Source: Sphingobacteriaceae bacterium (lineage in GTDB: Bacteria; Bacteroidota; Bacteroidia; B-17B0; Aurantibacillaceae). Taken from it: 64,000 nucleotides of DNA. Under the pieces are notes generated by a model. It was not told the DNA's origin. It saw nothing but the letters and a program-made list of their open reading frames with translations, and ran no database searches. Positions 37,368 to 47,468 of the stretch are shown here, piece after piece; position 1 is the stretch's first letter; the number at the start of each line of letters is the position of its first letter. Both the position numbers and the translations under genes were made by a program. Location of the stretch: positions 434,001 through 498,000 of the forward strand of contig JADJXI010000005.1 of the NCBI GenBank assembly GCA_016715905.1. The letters are read 5' to 3'.

Positions 37368-38081
37368 ATGAAAGCAATCATTATTGACGATGAGCGTTTA
37401 GCTAGACAGGAGTTAAAAAGCCTTTTAGCGCAATACAAAGAAATTGAAATAATTGCCGAATGTGCGGATGCAACCGATGCCGTTGCGAAAATCAGCGAAC
37501 TAAAACCCGATGTGATATTTTGCGATATTCAAATGCCCGGTAAAACCGGACTAGAAATGGTGGAAGAAATTTCAGGCGCTGTAGATGTTGTTTTTGTAAC
37601 GGCTTATGATGAGCATGCTTTAAAAGCCTTTGAACTGAATGCGTTTGATTATTTATTAAAGCCCGTTCAACCTCAGCGTTTAGCTGAAACAATCAAAAAA
37701 TTAACAATAAAAGAAGGTGTTTCTAAACCAGAAAATAACACGCCACTAACAACGGCTGATATGGTTTTTATAAAAGACGGTGATAAATCTTGGTTTGTGA
37801 AAATGATTGACATCAAACTTTTTGAGTCGGAAGGAAACTATGTGAGAGTTTATTTTGATAATAACAAGCCACTTATTCTTCGCAGTTTAAATAGTTTAGA
37901 TTCTAGATTAAGCGAAAAGGATTTTTTCCGAGCCAGTAGAAAACACATCATCAACTTAAATTATATTGAAAGTGTTGAGCAATGGTTTAATGGCGGTTTA
38001 AACGTAAAGTTAAAAGATGGTAGGGAAGTAGAAATTTCTCGCCGACAAGCCGTTAAACTCAAGGATATGATGAGTTTATAA
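37368..38081 (+). CDS. LytTR-family response regulator
   Basis: A 237-residue regulator. Receiver domain about residues 1-115 with IIDDERLARQE, phospho-acceptor Asp in PDVIFCDIQMPGKTG and Lys in DYLLKPVQP; LytTR DNA-binding domain about residues 135-235 with FESEGNYVRVYF, FFRASRKHIINLNYI and DGREVEISRRQA. It pairs with the kinase 11 bp upstream. It is the second LytTR regulator in the window, so either one could bind the CCACTTAT repeats. Confidence 0.93.
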   Translation: MKAIIIDDERLARQELKSLLAQYKEIEIIAECADATDAVAKISELKPDVIFCDIQMPGKTGLEMVEEISGAVDVVFVTAYDEHALKAFELNAFDYLLKPVQPQRLAETIKKLTIKEGVSKPENNTPLTTADMVFIKDGDKSWFVKMIDIKLFESEGNYVRVYFDNNKPLILRSLNSLDSRLSEKDFFRASRKHIINLNYIESVEQWFNGGLNVKLKDGREVEISRRQAVKLKDMMSL

Positions 38082-38128
38082 ACCGCAATTCATTACAATA
38101 AAACAATTATTTTAGCGTTAATGGTCAG

Positions 38129-39190
38129 TTGAGGCATCTTACATTAATAATTTTATTTTCAGCATTAACCATCTCTGTTTTCCCGCAGGTAGGCGGAACT
38201 AAATCTTATCGTTTTCTGGATATCCCAATGACTGCAAGAGCAGCTGCTCTTGGCGGATCAAATATGTGTATTTGGGGCGACGATATAAATTTAATTTACA
38301 GTAATCCTGCTTTGTTAAACCCATCCATGTCTAAACAAGTTACTTTTAATTATTCCAATTATATAGGTGATTTAAACTTTGGATATTTAGCGTACGGCCA
38401 TGATTTAAAAAAATATGGTACAATAGGAGGTGGAATTCAGTTTTTTAATTACGGCAAATTGCAAGGATATGATGAGTTTGGAGAAAAAACCAACCAGTTT
38501 AAGGCCAATGATTACAATATTGGTTTAAATTATGCTAAGTCATTAGAAGATTCTTCTTTTAATATAGGTATTGCTTTTAAAACTTTAATTTCTCAATACG
38601 ATGTTTATCGCTCTTTTGGTAATGCCATTGATTTTGGAATAACGTACCATCATGATAATGGTTTAACGCTTTCTTTGTTGGCTAAAAATATTGGATGGAT
38701 TTATAAGAGCTACTCCAATTTGTTACCGAAAAAAGAGCCACTACCACAAAATGTTCAATTGGGCTTGAGTTACAAATTAAGTAAGGCCCCTTTTCGCATG
38801 TTTGTAATTTACGATCAGTTGAATAAATGGAATCAACGTTACATCAGTCCGGTGGATACTGCCGGAAAAACCAGTCCTTTTAACAGCGAAGAAGTTCCTA
38901 AAGATTCATCCAAATGGCAAAAATTTTCAAAGCGATTTTCGGCCGGAGGAGATAATTTTTTACGTCATATTACTATTGGAACAGAAATAGTAATTACTAA
39001 AAATTTTATGGTACGTATTGCTTATAATCACCGCCGCCAACGCGAAATGATTTTACCGGAAAGGCGAGGAGTAAATGGTTTAAGTTTGGGATTTGGTTTC
39101 CGGATTAAAAAAATGGGTTTTGCCTATTCATTTACAAAAATGGCTTTCCCGGGAAATTCCAGTATTTTCAGCTTCACCTATCAAATTTAG
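38129..39190 (+). CDS. porQ: Type IX secretion system protein PorQ
   Basis: A 353-residue outer-membrane beta-barrel of the PorV/PorQ family. The mature N-terminus GTKSYRFLDIPMTARAAALGG followed by IYSNPALLNPSMSKQVTFNY is the PorQ signature, and the rest alternates in barrel-strand fashion to a terminal FSFTYQI. PorQ works with PorV-PorU-PorZ in the surface complex that cleaves T9SS signals and attaches cargo. TTG at 38129 is the likely start (an ATG at 38121 runs straight into a stop), preceded by a TATTTTAG box. A T9SS cargo gene follows after 104 bp. Confidence 0.9.
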   Translation: MRHLTLIILFSALTISVFPQVGGTKSYRFLDIPMTARAAALGGSNMCIWGDDINLIYSNPALLNPSMSKQVTFNYSNYIGDLNFGYLAYGHDLKKYGTIGGGIQFFNYGKLQGYDEFGEKTNQFKANDYNIGLNYAKSLEDSSFNIGIAFKTLISQYDVYRSFGNAIDFGITYHHDNGLTLSLLAKNIGWIYKSYSNLLPKKEPLPQNVQLGLSYKLSKAPFRMFVIYDQLNKWNQRYISPVDTAGKTSPFNSEEVPKDSSKWQKFSKRFSAGGDNFLRHITIGTEIVITKNFMVRIAYNHRRQREMILPERRGVNGLSLGFGFRIKKMGFAYSFTKMAFPGNSSIFSFTYQI

Positions 39191-39211
39191 ATTTTCGGGA
39201 TTCTTTTCCAA

Positions 39212-39280
39212 CCACTTATGACTTACTAAAAACCACTTATGAAGTAAGCATATTTCTAGTTCCTTCATTTTGTATATTTA
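39212..39280 (+). promoter_or_regulatory. Putative LytTR operator and promoter of the SprB-like adhesin gene
   Basis: ACCACTTATGA occurs twice (39211-39221 and 39232-39242), exactly 21 bp apart. A -7-like box TATATTTA (39273-39280, one mismatch) begins 33 bp after the second CCACTTAT. The repeats thus sit just upstream of the expected -33 position, a usual site for an activator. The start codon is at 39295. Confidence 0.45.
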
Positions 39281-39294
39281 GGATGGATTAATCG

Positions 39295-41795
39295 GTGAAA
39301 AAAGTCGCATTTATAATTGTATTTATCTTTACATTTTTGTTGGATAAAAAATCCAATGCACAATGCGCTTTTCCATTTTTCAGTAGCGGAGTTTTTAATT
39401 GTTTAACTAATACAGCGGTCGGTGATTATACCATTAGCGGCAGTATAGCTCCTCATACTATTACCATAGTTAATACCATTACCGGAGCCACTTTATATAC
39501 CACAGTTTTGCCAACCAACACCGGAACTATACCTCCAGTGCCGGTAGGAAACTATAGCGTTTACGGCATAACTTCAGCCCCGGGTTGTACCTTTAATGTA
39601 AGCTCTTTCAATGTAACTTCAGGTATTTCTCCCTCCAACTTATCTGTAATTGCTAGTGCGGCTTGTTCTCAATCAGCCACAGGAAGTGCAACAGCCTTTA
39701 TTTCCGGAAATGGATTAACCCCTCCTCATACTTATACCTGGTCAACCGGTTCAAATAGTAATGTAATTAATAATTTGTCAGCCGGAATTTACACAATCAT
39801 TGCAGCTGGCTCTAATAGTTGCACATTAAGTAAAACAGTGCAGGTTTTTGCTCCTCCTTCCGCAATAATAGCTTTTTCAGTAACACAACCATCTTGCGCT
39901 AATTCAACCAACGGCGCGGTTTCTTCCAATGTAAGTAACGCACCACCGGGTTATTCATACACTTGGCAACCGGGCGGAAATAATACTTCGGGGTTGAATG
40001 CTATTCCGCAAGGCATTTATACGCTTACCGTGAAAGATGCAAGCGCCTGTTCTACAAAAAGTGTAATAAATGTAGTTGCTGTTAGTTCCATGTCTGTTAG
40101 CAATTCAACTAATCCCGAAAATTGTACCGCTATGGATGGGGCATTTACTTTAAATCCAACCGGCGGGGCAGCTCCATACACATTTTCAACAATTTCTGTA
40201 GGTTCACATTCTGCTAATTTCTTAAACGGCTTAAGTAGTGGTGTTTATACAACAATTGTAACTGACAATGTGGGTTGTGTTGATACAATAAAAACAATAG
40301 TCGGAAACCTGAGTACCGTTAGTTTAACTATTGTAAATTCTAATACTATTCAGTGCTTTAGTCAATGTACCGGCTCTGTTCAATTAAATGTTTTGAGTGG
40401 TATTGCGCCTTATACCTTTAGTGCAACGGGTACTCCATCAACTACAAGTAATATCATTACCAATCTTTGCGCAGGCTTAATTACTTTTAAGGTTATTGAT
40501 GCTGCGGGTTGTCCTGCCACCACAACTTTAAATTTCACAAGTCCGCCTGTTTTTGCTTATTCTGTGGCCAATGTTCCGGCTATTTGCGTTGGGAAAACTT
40601 TTACTTTGAGTGCCAATGCTACTGGCGGAGCCGGAAATTATAGCTATGTATGGAATCCGGGTAATTTATCCGGACAAAATATTATTCAAACTGCTACTGC
40701 CACTACCATTTACAGTCTGAATGTTTTTGATGCAAATAATTGTACTTTGGCTCCTTTTTTGGTAACGGTTAGCGTTAACCCGCCATTAAGTATTGGATTA
40801 AATTCATCCAATTCCGGTATTTGTCCTGGAACAACCGCACAAATTTCACCAACAATTACCGGAGGAGATGGAAACTATCTATACAATTGGGTTCCCGGAG
40901 GATTTACCGGATCATCTATTTATATTGAAAATGCTTCCGTTCCTGTTTATACGCTTACCGTAACGGATGTTTGTGGTTCTATTCCAGCTGTTAAAATTAT
41001 AACCATCAATATTTTCCCAGTAACAACACCGGCTTTTTCTCTTAGTGCCTCACAAGGATGTGAGCCTTTTGTACCACATTTATCAATACAACACCTAAGT
41101 CTTCAAACGTGATATGGAACTATGGAGATAAGCCATTTGAACAAATGGGTGCAACAACCAATTATTGTTACGAGAAAAGTGGCACCTATAATGTTCGATT
41201 AACGGTGAACGATTCAAATAATTGCAAAAGCGCTTTTACCTACAGTAATATAGTTCAGGTTTTTGCGAAACCGGTGGTTGGGTTTATAACCAATCCGGAA
41301 ATCATCACTTTAAATAACAGCTCAGATGTAGAAATAATCAATACCACCTTAGGTGGAAAAACTTTTAAATGGGAAGTAAGTGGACTTGATTATGGCATTA
41401 CACAAGATATAAAATATACATTTTTGGATACAGGTTGCGTTTCATTTAAACTAATGGCCTTGAGTGATCAAAATTGTGCCGACACCTTAATGAAAAATAT
41501 TTGTGTGGTAGAAGCTTTTAATGTTTGGATACCCTCTTCATTTACACCGAACGGTGATGGTTTGAATGATGAATTTAAATGGCAGGGAACCGGATTTTCG
41601 GAAAACGATTATTTATTTGAAGTATATAATCGATGGGGAGTACGTTTATTCAGAACACAGGATATAAATATAGGGTGGGATGGAAAATTTAAAGGTTCAG
41701 GAATTGAAAGCGGACAATACCTGTGGTATATAAACATGAAAGATAATCAGCAGGTGACTCACAAAATGAAAGGCTTTGTTGAGGTGTTAAGGTGA
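39295..41795 (+). pseudogene. SprB-repeat adhesin-like protein with type B T9SS sorting domain, frameshifted
   Basis: One gene split by a missing base. It starts at GTG 39295 with a signal peptide (KKVAFIIVFIFTFLLDKKSNAQ), then carries several SprB-type repeats (e.g. YTWSTGSNSNVINNLSAGIY, YTLTVKDASACS), a PKD-like domain spanning the break (IWNYGDKPFEQ) and the type B sorting domain (IPSSFTPNGDGLNDEF, VYNRWGVRLF). The frame breaks in the T4 run at 41067-41070; one more T would read on as CTTFINTTPK and give 833 residues. SprB-like proteins are mobile surface adhesins in gliding bacteria. The lack of other decay suggests a sequence error or phase-variable tract. Confidence 0.85.
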
Positions 41796-41796
41796 T

Positions 41797-43425
41797 TTAT
41801 TTCTTCTTTTCCAAAACTTCAACCGCTTTATTAATGCAATTGTCGTTTTGATTTAAGATGGGATAATAAGCTTCATCATCAAATAAATTTCTTCCTATCA
41901 GGGCTTTAATAATATGGTTCAATCCTTTTTCATTCCCGTTAATGCGCAAATCGTTTTTGTTTTTAACCAGGTAGTTATTCAAACTTTCAAATTCCGAAGC
42001 TCCGCATTTGAATTTTTTAATGAACTCTGCTGCTGAACTGTATTTTTTCAAAAATGAATTTCTGTTTCTGTCGGTATACTCAAAACAATAGCCGTTTATT
42101 ATTCCGTAATTAAAAAGTTTATTCACTACGTGTGAGTATTTGGAAGAGTCCAGAGGTACAAAAACATCGGGAATAATACCACCTCCGCCATAAACAATTT
42201 TGCCTCCCGGCGTTTTAAATTGCTGTGATTTATCCAATTTAATACTATCAATATTATATAATTCGCCATGCGTATATCTATCAAATTCCTCATATAAATA
42301 AGCGTTTAATCCCTTGTTATAAGGTTTTTGAATACATCTGCCTGTTGGGGTATAATAACGCGCAATGGTTAATCGAAAAGCTGAACCGTCTGGCAAATCA
42401 ATTTGATCTTGAACCAAACCTTTTCCAAAACTTCTTCGGCCTATAATGGTGGCTCGGTCGTTATCTTGCAAAGCACCGGCAACTATTTCACTGGCACTGG
42501 CACTGCCTTCATCAATGAGTACGGCCAGTTCTTTAAATTCAAATCCGCCTCGGGTACTTGCTGTGTAAACTTTTTTCGGGTGGGCTCTCCCCTCGGTATA
42601 TACAATTTGCAAACCGTTAGTTAAAAATTCATCGGCTAATTCAACTGCGGTTTTTAAAAAACCCCCGCCGTTTCCTCTCAAATCCAAAATGAGTTTTTGC
42701 ATTCCTCGTTTACTTAAGGTATTAAATGCCTTTAAATATTCTTCATACGTGGTGCTGGCAAATTTGCTGATTTTAATATAACCAATATTCGGTGTAACCA
42801 TATACGATACATCTAAACTGAATAGCGGTATTTTGCCTCGAGTAATATTAAAATCAATTAATTTTTTACTGCCACTTCTTAATATAGAAACTTTCACGTC
42901 GGTTCCGCTGGGTCCACGTAGTTTATCAAATACTTCTTTATTGGAAATTTTTACTCCGGCTACAATTTTATTATTTACACGAATAATTTTATCGCCTGCT
43001 TTTATGCCTAGTTTTTCCGAAGGTCCGCCTTCAATCGGATTAATTACACGTATAGTATCGTTATAAATATTAAATTCTACTCCAATGCCGTCAAAATTTC
43101 CTTCCAAGGGTTCATTAACAGCTTCAAATTCGGATGCCGGAATATAATCGCTATGCGGATCTAAACTTTTAAGCATAGAAGTGATAGTACTGTTTTCCAA
43201 TTGGATTTTGTTTACCGTGTCTACATACTGCATGGTGATATAATCCAATAGGTTATTTATTTTTCCTCCATTTTTTACCGGGTGCTTGCTGGCAATTAAA
43301 TTCGAATCCGATCCAAAAGTCAAATAATATCCAGCGCCAATTCCAATAGCTAATACCACTGCAAAATAGAAAGGTAAAAAGGGATTGAATTTGGGTTGAT
43401 TGTCCTTTTGAAAGTGAGAGTCCAC
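41797..43425 (-). CDS. C-terminal processing peptidase, S41 family (CtpA-like)
   Basis: A 542-residue periplasmic serine protease. It has one N-terminal membrane helix (FYFAVVLAIGIGAGYYLTF), a PDZ domain (about residues 95-170, with GIKAGDKIIRVNN) and the S41 domain with Ser in DEGSASASEIVAGAL and Lys in GRRSFGKGLVQ. A C-terminal extension of about 120 residues follows. Such enzymes cut C-terminal tails of envelope proteins. The start is GTG 43425; a minus-strand -7 box TACATTTG lies at 43467-43460. Its stop abuts the stop of the convergent adhesin gene. Confidence 0.92.
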   Translation of the reverse strand: MDSHFQKDNQPKFNPFLPFYFAVVLAIGIGAGYYLTFGSDSNLIASKHPVKNGGKINNLLDYITMQYVDTVNKIQLENSTITSMLKSLDPHSDYIPASEFEAVNEPLEGNFDGIGVEFNIYNDTIRVINPIEGGPSEKLGIKAGDKIIRVNNKIVAGVKISNKEVFDKLRGPSGTDVKVSILRSGSKKLIDFNITRGKIPLFSLDVSYMVTPNIGYIKISKFASTTYEEYLKAFNTLSKRGMQKLILDLRGNGGGFLKTAVELADEFLTNGLQIVYTEGRAHPKKVYTASTRGGFEFKELAVLIDEGSASASEIVAGALQDNDRATIIGRRSFGKGLVQDQIDLPDGSAFRLTIARYYTPTGRCIQKPYNKGLNAYLYEEFDRYTHGELYNIDSIKLDKSQQFKTPGGKIVYGGGGIIPDVFVPLDSSKYSHVVNKLFNYGIINGYCFEYTDRNRNSFLKKYSSAAEFIKKFKCGASEFESLNNYLVKNKNDLRINGNEKGLNHIIKALIGRNLFDDEAYYPILNQNDNCINKAVEVLEKKK

Positions 43426-43444
43426 GTTTATTTTTGTAAATTTG
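43408..43444 (+). promoter_or_regulatory. Promoter of the Rieske-like lipoprotein gene, inside the divergent protease gene start
   Basis: TTG (43408-43410), 18-bp spacer, TATTTTTG (43429-43436), immediately followed by a second exact -7 box, TAAATTTG (43437-43444). The ATG at 43450 is 5 bp after the second box. The -33 element lies within the first codons of the divergent S41 gene. Confidence 0.5.
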
Positions 43445-43449
43445 TTTAA

Positions 43450-43932
43450 ATGTATTCTGCAAATGTAATTAAATACAACAAGTTAATCCATCGTATTATT
43501 GGGTTTTTGTTTATTATAACATTTGTGTTCGTATTAACATCATGTAAAAAAAATAAAAAGGAAGATCAGAAATTGGTAGATCATCCTGTACCTTCTGTTC
43601 CTGTAGATATGGTTCTATATCCCAACGATCCGTTAAATTTTAAATTACAAGGTATTGGGGGCTGGCAATATTTAAATGGCGGTGTATATGGTATTATTAT
43701 TTATAGAAAATCAGAACAGGAATTCACTGCACTTGAAAGATGCTCTCCTGAATTGCCTAATAATCCCGATGCTAAAGTAAAAGTACTACCAGATAATTTT
43801 ACTTGTTTGGATTCTATTAGCGGTTCACAATGGCAAATAGTAGACGGGAATTTGATTCAAGGACCAGCAACATGGAACTTGAGGCGTTATTCAACAAGTT
43901 TCGATGGTAATGTGTTAAGAATTAGAAACTAA
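43450..43932 (+). CDS. Lipoprotein with Rieske-like fold lacking the iron-sulfur ligands
   Basis: A 160-residue lipoprotein: basic start, hydrophobic core GFLFIITFVFVLTSC with lipobox LTSC. The mature part follows the layout of the short Bacteroidota Rieske-like lipoproteins: GGVYGIIIYRKSEQEFTALE, then C-S-P-E, then SISGSQWQIVDGNLIQGPAT, closing DGNVLRIRN. The usual ligand motifs CxH and CxxH read here as CSP and SISGS, so no [2Fe-2S] cluster should bind. It may be a structural derivative. It is divergent from the S41 gene and convergent with gldD. Confidence 0.6.
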   Translation: MYSANVIKYNKLIHRIIGFLFIITFVFVLTSCKKNKKEDQKLVDHPVPSVPVDMVLYPNDPLNFKLQGIGGWQYLNGGVYGIIIYRKSEQEFTALERCSPELPNNPDAKVKVLPDNFTCLDSISGSQWQIVDGNLIQGPATWNLRRYSTSFDGNVLRIRN

Positions 43933-43941
43933 TAACTGCCT

Positions 43942-44538
43942 TTATTTTTTCCAGGCTACTGTATTTATTAATTGAAGCACATCTTTTCTTAAATAATCCA
44001 CAACAATTTTTAAGGAATCTGTATTAGGCACTGAATTAAAATAAAGAGCTCCTCTTAAAAAATGTTTACTGCTATCGGTAACGTAAAATTGTACGGAAGA
44101 AGCTGTATTTCCGGCAATATCAAATAACAAACCATACACCTTGGCGCTATCTCTCATAATTACAGTTTCATCCAACCCGGTGGCTTTAATCTGATGCCTG
44201 TTTGCAAAGTTGTGCGAGTCTTCAATGTAATCTAAAACATTATTATTTATTTCTTTGTAACTGATATGCAATGTTGCATTGAAGTTTGGAAAATTTAAGT
44301 TGTACCAGCACGGCTCAGCATTATTGTGTTTGTCGTTTGTTATTGCACTATAATCAGGAATATCAAATCGGAATGGACATAGTGAATCAAACGAGCGGTA
44401 ATTTTTTTCCGGAAAAAAAATTCGCGGATACCCTTTTGGTTTAGGTGAATAGACTATTTCATCATCATTCTTACAGCCATTTACAATTAGGCTTAATACA
44501 AAAATTAGGATTGATATTTTTTTGGATGGCACTATCAT
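43942..44538 (-). CDS. gldD: Gliding motility lipoprotein GldD
   Basis: A 198-residue lipoprotein with lipobox VNGC after IFVLSLIVNGC. The mature start PKPKGYPRIFFPEKNY followed by CPFRFDIPDY and CWYNLNFPNFNATLHISYK are GldD signatures, as is the NRHQIKA helix. GldD is needed for gliding and T9SS function in flavobacteria. It follows ssb by 3 bp, the same order as in Flavobacterium (ssb-gldD), but gldE, usually next, is absent: the next gene is convergent. Together with PorQ it places T9SS genes in this window. Confidence 0.88.
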   Translation of the reverse strand: MIVPSKKISILIFVLSLIVNGCKNDDEIVYSPKPKGYPRIFFPEKNYRSFDSLCPFRFDIPDYSAITNDKHNNAEPCWYNLNFPNFNATLHISYKEINNNVLDYIEDSHNFANRHQIKATGLDETVIMRDSAKVYGLLFDIAGNTASSVQFYVTDSSKHFLRGALYFNSVPNTDSLKIVVDYLRKDVLQLINTVAWKK

Positions 44539-44541
44539 AGA

Positions 44542-44910
44542 CTAGTAGGGAAGAGATCCGGTACCGGAAGAATCTTCAGTTTTATTTTGAATAATTGTAA
44601 ATGAGTCAGCTACAATTTCGGTAATATTTTTTCGAATACCGTCTTTATCATTCCAAACTCTGGTTTGAATTTTCCCTTCTAAATAAATTTGAGAACCCTT
44701 TTTGAGGTATTTAGAAGCGTTTTCAGCAACGGTCCGCCACATTACAATATTGTGCCATTCGGTTTGTTCAATTTTTTGGCCGTTTTTATCCCTGTAATAT
44801 TCAGAAGTTGCCAATGAAAAAGTGGATTTGGCGACATTGTTTTCAAAATACTTTAATTCAGGATCTTTGCCTAAAAAGCCTAAGAGTATTACCTTATTAA
44901 TTCCTGCCAT
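44542..44910 (-). CDS. ssb: Single-stranded DNA-binding protein
   Basis: A 122-residue OB-fold protein that coats single-stranded DNA. It opens MAGINKVILLGFLGKDPEL and contains the family blocks EWHNIVMWRTVAENASKYLKKG and IYLEGKIQTRVWNDKDG. The C-terminal tail is short and ends GSLPY rather than the usual acidic DDDIPF-type tip, so binding to SSB partners may be weakened. It heads the ssb-gldD operon and diverges from the rrn leader. Confidence 0.93.
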   Translation of the reverse strand: MAGINKVILLGFLGKDPELKYFENNVAKSTFSLATSEYYRDKNGQKIEQTEWHNIVMWRTVAENASKYLKKGSQIYLEGKIQTRVWNDKDGIRKNITEIVADSFTIIQNKTEDSSGTGSLPY

Positions 44911-45017
44911 ATATACTTTCTACAATAATAATGATTAAAGTCTTCTAAATAAAAGGGTGTATTCATTAAAAATTAACATTCATTATCAGCCTTTTGCGTA
45001 GTAAAACTAAATTATTT

Positions 45018-45047
45018 TTGTGGGTGGAGAAAAAAGCAGTAATTTTG
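45018..45047 (+). promoter_or_regulatory. rrn promoter P1
   Basis: TTTTTG with TTG at 45018-45020, a 19-bp spacer, and TAATTTTG (45040-45047): a full match to the Bacteroidota sigma consensus. The bases after it, GCACTCCGTTTT, recur after P2. Confidence 0.75.
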
Positions 45048-45123
45048 CACTCCGTTTTTTGAAGAGGTGTGCTAAAAGAATTACTGAGGAGACGAAAAGT
45101 TTTCAACAATTTTTTGAATAAAA

Positions 45124-45155
45124 TTAGGATATAAGAAAAAGAGTATGTAATTTTG
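45124..45155 (+). promoter_or_regulatory. rrn promoter P2
   Basis: TAATTTTG (45148-45155), followed by GCACCCCGTTTT, lies 108 bp after the same box in P1. The -33 element is weak (TTA at 45124-45126, 21-bp spacer). Confidence 0.6.
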
Positions 45156-45271
45156 CACCCCGTTTTGAATGTAGGGTTGAGATTTTGAAGGGATTTACAG
45201 AGAGAAAAACGGTTGAAATGTTGAGTTTTTAATGCCCGAAAGGGAATATAAAATAAAACGTTCATTGAAAT

Positions 45272-45292
45272 ACTGATAGATTAAATGATAGC
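45272..45292 (+). other. 16S rRNA processing stem, left arm
   Basis: GATAGATTAAATGATAGC (45275-45292) is the exact reverse complement of 47138-47155 after 16S; adding flanking pairs (one G-T) gives 21 bp. In the transcript this loops out 16S, as RNase III stems do. Confidence 0.75.
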
Positions 45293-45530
45293 AAGTGATA
45301 AGGACTTTAGCGATGCGATATCGAACTAAAGTAGTATTAAAGAGAATCACACACGCTTTTAAGGTTTTAATTAACTTTATAAAGTACCCTGAGGGATGCG
45401 TTAACAGACATTTAACGATTCCTATAAGATTAATTCTATAAATAGAAAAGAATCAGCCAGTATGGAAGCAAGATCAGTTTTCAAAGTACATGAATTCGAT
45501 CTCCATATGGAAGGAATCAAACTTTTTTTT

Positions 45531-47052
<1,522 letters not shown>

Positions 47053-47137
47053 CTGGAGCCATCCCTCACTATAGGGTGAGAAGGTGTGTGGTACTCTTTA
47101 CTATTTTTATTTGTCTTATGATAAATAAACCTACACT

Positions 47138-47158
47138 GCTATCATTTAATCTATCGGT
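47138..47158 (+). other. 16S rRNA processing stem, right arm
   Basis: GCTATCATTTAATCTATC (47138-47155) pairs perfectly with the leader at 45275-45292, enclosing the whole 16S gene. Confidence 0.75.
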
Positions 47159-47220
47159 TTTTAAAACTGAAAATTAGCCTGAACATTACCCATGGCTAAA
47201 CAACAAGCAAAAGGACTTGA

Positions 47221-47296
47221 AAGTCAAAAGGCAAAAGCCAAAAAGCAAAAGATGATCAATACAAGATTTCGGCTTTTCACTTTAAACTTTTGACTT
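47221..47296. repeat. Inverted repeat in the 16S-23S spacer
   Basis: AAGTCAAAAG (47221-47230) and CTTTTGACTT (47287-47296) are exact inverted copies; inside them AAAAGCC and GGCTTTT also pair. The purine-rich AAAAGC/CAAAAG words look like a small dispersed element placed between 16S and tRNA-Ile. Confidence 0.45.
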
Positions 47297-47305
47297 ACTA
47301 AATAT

Positions 47306-47379
47306 AGTCTCGTAGCTCAGTTGGTTAGAGTACCACACTGATAATGTGGGGGTCCGCGGTTCAAATCCGCGCGGGACTA
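47306..47379 (+). tRNA. tRNA-Ile (GAT)
   Basis: A 74-nt cloverleaf in the rrn spacer. Acceptor AGTCTCG pairs with CGGGACT (one T-G), D-arm GCTCAGTTGGTTAGAG, anticodon stem CCACA/TGTGG with loop CTGATAA (anticodon GAT at 47340-47342), and T-arm CGCGGTTCAAATCCGCG. The CCA end is not encoded. Confidence 0.97.
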
Positions 47380-47394
47380 CAAATCTAAAGTTAT

Positions 47395-47468
47395 GGGGGA
47401 TTAGCTCAGCTGGCTAGAGCACCAGCTTTGCAAGCTGGGGGTCATCGGTTCGACTCCGATATTCTCCA
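47395..47468 (+). tRNA. tRNA-Ala (TGC)
   Basis: A 74-nt cloverleaf 15 bp after tRNA-Ile. Acceptor GGGGGAT pairs with ATTCTCC (two G-T pairs), anticodon stem CCAGC/GCTGG with loop TTTGCAA (anticodon TGC at 47429-47431), T-arm ATCGGTTCGACTCCGAT. CCA is not encoded. Confidence 0.97.

Larger units (their letters stand above)
44911..45530. other. rrn leader region (no protein gene)
   Basis: This 620-bp region between ssb and 16S holds two tandem rrn promoters (near 45018-45047 and 45124-45155) and the left arm of the 16S processing stem (45272-45292). I see no credible ORF here. Confidence 0.7.
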
